From Apostichopus japonicus (lineage: Eukaryota; Echinodermata; Holothuroidea; Aspidochirotida; Stichopodidae): a DNA stretch of 64,000 nt. Under the pieces are notes generated by a model. That model did not search any database. It saw only the letters and a program-made list of their open reading frames with translations, and had not been told where the DNA came from. Location: positions 695,001 through 759,000 of the forward strand of contig NC_092575.1 in NCBI RefSeq assembly GCF_037975245.1, given 5' to 3'. This document shows positions 57,301 to 64,000 of the stretch, piece after piece (position 1 is the stretch's first letter; each line of letters starts with the position of its first letter). A program made the position numbers and the translations under genes.

Positions 57301-59990
57301 GAATGTCATATATATACTTATCCCTGACGTACGAGCTGTCAGGTTATTATGTGTGTGCGCAGTGGGTTTCGGTTATACTTCCAATAGTAGAAGACATGCC
57401 ACGTGACCGTGACGTAGTCAGTATAAACGGAAGCGGGACCCCCCGAGGCCTCTTGTATTTCAGGTTCGGGTTAGGACTTATCCCTTGTCGTATGTCCATT
57501 AATATGATTTACCTGGAAACGTAGGGTTACCTACTTGACACTGTGGAGTAAATGCTGTGAGCGCAAAACAGCTGCCGAGGTTAGAATATCCAGCCGATTG
57601 CATGCAATACGAGGCGAGATGGGGAATTATTTAGATTATATACGCGTGACGCGTCGTAATGTAACGGTGTGGGGCGGGGGGGTGGATGCTTAAAGGAATA
57701 TGGCATCCTGATAAGTCTAGGACTTGATATTCTTAAAGGAATATTGGCGTCTTAATGTAACGGGATAAGAAGGGATAAAACTGTAACGGAGGAAGAATAT
57801 ATCAGCACACGACGATGCCGGAATATTGGGGTAATAATGGAACAGGTAAATAGAAAATCCGGCGGAACAGAATAAAATAAAGGTCACAACGAAGCAGGGA
57901 TATAAATGCGTCCTGATGGAAAAGGGACAAACAGACAGTTCATGACGAAGAAGGGATTCAAGCGTCCTGGTGCATCAGGGTTGTACAGGTGGTTACGAAG
58001 CAGGGACAATATCTTAAGCTGGTGGAACAGGGATATGCAGGTCATGGCGAAAGCGTCCTGATGGAATAAGAACACCCTGGTTGAATGTGACAAAATATAT
58101 TTGCAATTCCCGTAAAATACGACAAATCAACAGAATGCTGCCTGAAAGACCATGCATGCTGGCGACGGCATCGTACATATGTTCGGGTGCGTTGAATGTG
58201 TTCAGGTCATCATCATAATTTATCTAAGTGGCAATTTCATATATCCGTAACCGAAAGTTGAACTACCGAATGCCCTAGAAATCTCTATGTTTATGTCTGT
58301 GTTAGAACTGGGAACAGAGTCCAGGGAGTAGTAAGAGATAATTGAATCCATAAATATACCTCAAAGTATCAGACGTTGTCTCCACCATATGCTATAACTG
58401 TAACCGTTGGCATGGACCATGTTTTAAAGGGCGACCCTGATATTAGACCCTATACCCATGTTATATAATATACAATATTTGTTGGGGAACCGTCCCATGC
58501 CGTAACGATCATTGGATTACCACATAATTAACAAGACACATTTCCAGTTTCAATGGAACTTTAAATTTTCACTTGCTTATTGCGAGGGCACTGCGCATGA
58601 CGAAGTCAAGATGCCCGGATTTCCATTTGCCGTTGCATTATACTCAAACAAAATAGTAACATGGAATTTGAAACCTCCTTCTCCCCCTCCCCCTGTTACT
58701 CTGCCCCTTCCACCTCACCCAAACTCTCCCACTCCCCTTCTTTGATTAATTTGAGCCAAGCCAAGTTGGGTTTTTTGCACAACAGCCTCTTTAAGTCCAA
58801 TCTTGCATGCTCTTCATTAATTCTGTTGGATATTCCCAGTGGTAATAATTAGGATTAATTTCTAAGTTAGGTTCACCCCTGGTCCCATAAACCTGAATGG
58901 TCGAATCCTATCGGTGATTAACCGTCACGTTTACACGACAATAAACTGTGAGCTAACACACACATGTATTCTGTTATTGTTGTACATAAACAGTTGGTAT
59001 AACGTGAGTATATTAAAAGAGTTATGCGTTTCATTTCCAACAGCTGGTTGAGAATAGCCGTTTATAACTTATAACATAATATATAAGTTATAAAACTTAC
59101 ATATAACTTAAAACCTTATATATTACTTATAAAACCTTTTATATAACGTACAACAGAGGCGGATCAAAGATTTTATAAAAGAGGGGCTGCTGTATTTGAG
59201 TCGTTGTAACGGACTCAATATGTAGGAGTGGGGGTATAGGGGCGGGGAGGGGGGCTCTAGGAGCATTCTCTACAGGTCTAAATGCAAGGTTGTGCATATT
59301 ACTACTAGTAAGGAGTTGATGCCCCCCACACTCACTCACACCTACCCTGGATCCCTTCCCTATCAAAGCTTAGGTCGTTGAACTGAGGAAGCATATTACA
59401 TGCACAGGCAATAGGATCATTTGAAAGTAAAGCTCTAATTTATTTGACAATATACACATATTGTTCCTTGCAATTATCGACCAATTACTCGTATAGATTA
59501 TACCACATTATCTTAAAAATCCCATAATATCATTTATCTATCGCTTATTAAAATAAATGGGCAAAAATGTATATAATCCTCCTATAATTTAAGAGGTTGT
59601 CTCAGTAGGAGTAAGAACAATTTATATATTGGCCATACTCGTTGGCCATATGGATTAGAACCAAACTGTCCGAAATTTGGAACCAACCGAAACCGCTTAA
59701 TACGCTGTCATTCTTTTCGTAAGAAGTCTATTCCCGGGAGACACTTTTTTTCTCAGAATGTCAGGGTCAGTGTCTCCATAGTTGAGCCCCAAGAGGGGGT
59801 AATATGGAGGTCATCTATATCGCCAACCCCCCCCCCCCCGGCTTCCACCCTTCCCTACAAATCCTTAATGGCCACTCGTGTTCATATATGATTCATAGTT
59901 GGACGATGCTCGATAGTTAAAATCCCTTACCAACTGATGGTCATTATAGCTGCTTTCAGTGTTACAAGTTTCGATTAAAAAAGGTTGTAT
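57301..59990. other. Intergenic sequence upstream of MMP
   Basis: Unique sequence, with a run of 13 C at 59827-59839 and short AT-rich palindromic stretches (TATAACTTATAACATAATAT) near 59062-59150. No gene recognised. Confidence 0.5.
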
Positions 59991-59999
59991 AAAATGTTA

Positions 60000-60180
60000 A
60001 CATTTATATAGACATGAACAGATAGAGAGACAGTCAGACAGACAGAGAGAACGAAATATATACAGACATATGGACAGACAGATAGACAGACAGATAGACA
60101 GACATATGGACATATATATATAGATAGACAGATAGACAGACAGACATATAGACATACAGACAGACATATATACATAAAGA
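60000..60180 (+). repeat. GACA/GATA tetranucleotide array
   Basis: GACAGACAGATAGACAGACA and ATATGGACAT motifs alternating. Any open frame here is a repeat artefact. Confidence 0.95.
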
Positions 60181-60245
60181 TGCATTTTCAAATTGTTGTC
60201 AGGTTTTGTAAATATGTCGACCAAACCAAAGGGATGTCTGATATT

Positions 60246-60246
60246 A

Positions 60247-60293
<47 letters not shown>

Positions 60294-60311
60294 TTATTAT
60301 TATTCTTATTT
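60246..60311 (+). repeat. TTA trinucleotide microsatellite
   Basis: About 20 TTA units with two CTT interruptions. Confidence 0.97.
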
Positions 60312-61780
60312 ACTATTATCGTTGTTATTTTTTGTTCGGGTGGAAAGCAAAACTTTGAAGTGAGGTAATACAAAAGATTCTGCTAAAATATTTGGAGACA
60401 ATACTGATGACCATTAAGTAGGAATGTGTTAATTAGAAGGCTACATCCATAAGAAGGCTACATCCATAAGAAAGAAATTCCTTTGAAATGAATGACATTT
60501 TATATACCATCTAATATATTCCTGGTACATGACGTAGCCACGCGTCATACATACGTCATGAATATTTTCTACAGCTTCGAAAGTGAATTGATGGATGGAA
60601 TTTCTTAATTCTTCCGTCTGTTATAACTGAATATGATCGGCTTTTACATGCCCCCAAATCATATTTTATAACTTCATACAACCGGTGTTAATCTGTTATT
60701 GGTCCATCTTGGGTGAATTACTTTCCGACCTCAATAACAGTACGAATTCCGTTCTTAAAAAAACTTTTGTATTCAATTGGCAATGAACGTAGCATATAGC
60801 TTTAATTAAAAATGTCTTGTTTCGCTCAAAATGCTCTTCACAAGTATCTTCCTATCACGAATCTTCCTTTTTCCATGTATATGTTACCTTTTACAGGAAA
60901 CAATATTCCTTCATTGTACCTTCCTGCCTTCGGTCACCATGTGACGGTGTAAAGTTTCGAAATTCTCAAAAGGTAAATCATCAAATAGTTGCAAACCTCA
61001 ACTCGGTTTTTGTTGTTTTACCTTTAACCTTAATCTCAGTATGAGTTAATTTGGGAGATTCATTTTTGAAGGGAAAAAGACCATTTTCGTTGTCCTGTTG
61101 AATCAACCACACGTCACTGTATACCGTCGTGATTGCCACGAATCACATCGCGATGTCGACGGTTATCCATGTGATACTCCCCATGCAACATTACTTACTT
61201 GTCGTTGTCAATTTTGTTCAGTAGAATTGAGGAGGCCAATATTTAAACGACCTTAGAGGGGGTCATGGTGGGATGATTCGTAGGGTGTAAGCAAATAGGT
61301 TCGGGTCAGCAGGAGGTACGAGGGAACATGGAGCTATTAACTCCGTGGAGGGAACAACAACGAATTATTTACAAATAGTCTTTCACTTTTATCACCTTAA
61401 GAGTTAGGACACATATTCACCCTCCTTCCTCACCCTCCCCATTCCCTTACCCGTCATTCCTTCTCCCTATGTTGTCCACGAGGAAACAACTGATTTTGAG
61501 GGCACGGGGACTGCAAGAAGATTGGCAAAAGGAAAATAAATATCCTTGCTTTATTCCGTATGTTACTAGTTACTTGTTTTTAGAGCACGATGTGATCTGC
61601 TTCACAGGTTTTCCTCATTAGCCATACCATGGATCACTATTAACGAATAGCTCCATGGCTATATTAAGCAGAGAATGAATTTTATCTGTACCAATTTTAC
61701 TTCGATTCGGTGCTTGATATTGATTGCAGACGGACATTTTCTTATGATTAAGTTGACAAATCATAGAATGGGAGGTGTTT
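60312..61780. other. Intergenic sequence, nothing recognised
   Basis: Unique AT-rich sequence with a direct duplication of GGCTACATCCATAAGAA at 60439-60472. No gene. Confidence 0.5.
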
Positions 61781-61797
61781 TCACCCGACAGAGCTGG

Positions 61798-63415
61798 TTT
61801 CTGATGTGTGATGATTGTGTACCTAATTAGGCTGGTTTCTGATGTGTATGCTTGTGTACCTTAGGCTGGTTTCTGATGTGCATGATTGTGTACCTAATTA
61901 GGCTGGTTTCTGATGTGTATGCTTGTGTACCTTAGGCTGGTTTCTGATGTGCATGATTGTGTACCTAATTAGGCTGGTTTCTGATGTGTATGCTTGTGTA
62001 CCTTAGGCTGGTTTCTGATGTGCATGATTGTGTACCTAATTAGGCTGGTTTCTGATGTGTATGCTTGTGTACCTTAGGCTGGTTTCTGATGTGCATGATT
62101 GTGTACCTAATTAGGCTGGTTTCTGATGTGTATGCTTGTGTACCTTAGGCTGGTTTCTGATGTGCATGATTGTGTACCTAATTAGGCTGGTTTCTGATGT
62201 GTATGCTTGTGTACCTTAGGCTGGTTTCTGATGTGCATGATTGTGTACCTAATTAGGCTGGTTTCTGATGTGTATGCTTGTGTACCTTAGGCTGGTTTCT
62301 GATGTGTATGATTGTGTACCTAATTAGGCTGGTTTCTGATGTGTATGCTTGTGTACCTAATTAGGCTGGTTTCTGATGTGTATGCTTGTGTACCTTAGGC
62401 TGGTTTCTGATGTGCATGATTGTGTACCTAATTAGGCTGGTTTCTGATGTGTATGCTTGTGTACCTTAGGCTGGTTTCTGATGTGCATGATTGTGTACCT
62501 TAGGCTAGTTTCTGATGTGTATGCTTGTGTACCTTAGGCTGGTTCCTGATGTGTATATGATTGTGTATATTAGGCTGGTTTCTAATGTGTATGCTTGTGT
62601 ACCTTAGGCTGGTTTCTGATGTGCATGATTGTGTACCTAATTAGGCTGGTTTCTGATGTGTATGCTTGTGTACCTTAGGCTGGTTTCTGATGTGCATGAT
62701 TGTGTATATTAGGCTGGTTTCTAATGTGTATGCTTGTGTACCTTAGGCTGGTTCCTGATGTGTATATGATTGTGTATATTAGGCTGGTTTCTAATGTGTA
62801 TGCTTGTGTACCTTAGGCTGGTTTCTGATGTGCATGATTGTGTACCTAATTAGGCTGGTTTCTGATGTGTATGCTTGTGTACCTTAGGCTGGTTCCTGAT
62901 GTGTATATGATTGTGTATATTAGGCTGGTTTCTAATGTGTATGCTTGTGTACCTTAGGCTAGTTTCTGATGTGTATGCTTGTGTACCTTAGGCTGGTTCC
63001 TGATGTGTATATGATTGTGTATATTAGGCTGGTTTCTAATGTGTATGCTTGTGTACCTTAGGCTGGTTCCTGATGTGTATATGATTGTGTATATTAGGCT
63101 GGTTTCTGATGTGTATGCTTGTGTACCTTAGGCTGGTTTCTGATGTGCATGATTGTGTACCTAATTAGGCTGGTTTCTGATGTGTATGCTTGTGTACCTT
63201 AGGCTGGTTTCTGATGTGCATGATTGTGTACCTTAGGCTGGTTTCTGATGTGTATGCTTGTGTACCTTAGGCTGGTTCCTGATGTGTATATGATTGTGTA
63301 TATTAGGCTGGTTTCTAATGTGTATGCTTATGTACCTTATGCTTTGTACCTTGTATGCTTGTGTAACATAGGCTGGTTTTTTATGTGTATGATGTGTATG
63401 CTTGTGTACCTTAGC
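61798..63415 (+). repeat. Dimeric minisatellite, 34- and 37-base subunits
   Basis: Subunit A (GGCTGGTTTCTGATGTGTAT, then GCTTGTGTACCTTA) alternates with subunit B (the same start with GTGCATGATTGTGTACC, ending TAATTA). The left part is almost perfectly alternating. The right part mixes in a third form with TTCCTGATGTGTATATGAT and TGTATATTA. About 45 subunits in all. Confidence 0.95.
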
Positions 63416-64000
63416 TCTATTTTCATCACATATTATGCAGCGTAAAAGGTTAAACTTGTTTGGTGTACTGCAAAATCATAGATACAATTGTAAAATTCTC
63501 TGAATCTTGAAGTGGGGAAAAGATTACTTTGCCCCTCTGAAGGTTGTCTACCCACCTGGTCTAAACGTACTGGTCGAAAATGGGTGGGTGGAGGGGGTAG
63601 GTTGGTCAGATGGGAGTTATTCATTCGGTTATCACTGTGCGTTACGAAAAGGTTGTAATTCACTTCCACAAAATTTGTAAGAGTTCAAAATTACATGTAA
63701 ATTGACATATAGGCTAAGTTTCTGCATTACAGCATCATATGCTTGTTGTTAGGTTATGTCTAAGCATGCTTCCTGTTATCATTGTATTTAACTCATCACC
63801 CTAGAGCAACTTCATCCTGCCATTTATCAAACTTTAAAAATTATATTATCCTGTGAATAACAAATAATATTTCGAAAACTCAGTTACATTTTAAAGGATG
63901 TCACGTTTCTCATGGACGCATTATTCAAACTATTATAGGCCTATGTCATGATAGTAAAAACAGCTGTCTTAGAGCGGTTTCGAAGTCATCTGCAGGAGAA
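63416..64000. other. Intergenic end of window, nothing recognised
   Basis: Unique sequence to the window edge with no supported feature. Confidence 0.5.

Noticed and set aside
60188-60373. Poly-Leu and poly-Asn frames
   Set aside because: Translations of the TTA microsatellite on the two strands.

Overview
The window is eukaryotic nuclear DNA: introns with GT/AG borders, AT-rich intergenic sequence, and many minisatellites and homopolymer tracts. The two genes and the lack of vertebrate-type interspersed repeats suggest an invertebrate metazoan. I lean towards an echinoderm, perhaps a sea cucumber, but this is an impression, not a proof. There are no bacterial operons, no CRISPR array, and no tRNA or rRNA that I could recognise.

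Left half, + strand (start of window to 33947): the 3' part of an AUTS2/FBRSL1-family gene. Ten coding exons join in phase with GT/AG borders, from an exon cut by the left edge to a stop codon at 33945-33947. Together they encode about 793 residues, or 803 with the alternative first donor. Recognisable family parts, in order, are a charged helix, a PPPY motif, a His-X repeat, the KPGKWC...AW block, a Trp-Arg-Leu block and the conserved C-terminus. Vertebrate AUTS2 acts in the nucleus with a non-canonical Polycomb complex and P300. The introns carry large tandem arrays, one TTAA-flanked transposon-like element and a TAAT-rich candidate enhancer.

Middle (33948-45351): 3' UTR of the AUTS2-like gene, then intergenic DNA with small arrays and no supported gene.

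Right half, - strand (56577 down to 45352): a complete secreted matrix metalloproteinase gene in seven in-phase coding exons (506 residues). It has a signal peptide, a cysteine-switch propeptide, a catalytic HExxHxxGxxH site and a four-blade hemopexin domain. It faces the AUTS2-like gene tail to tail, and nothing suggests they share a function.

Far right (56578-64000): MMP upstream region and intergenic DNA, ending in a 1.6 kb dimeric minisatellite.

The most unusual observation is that in both genes one exon end, together with its 5' splice site, is embedded in a tandem array that fills the start of the following intron. This creates series of decoy splice donors. Also notable are an intronic array carrying about 20 palindromic AP-1-like sites and an MMP that has lost two of three structural-zinc histidines.
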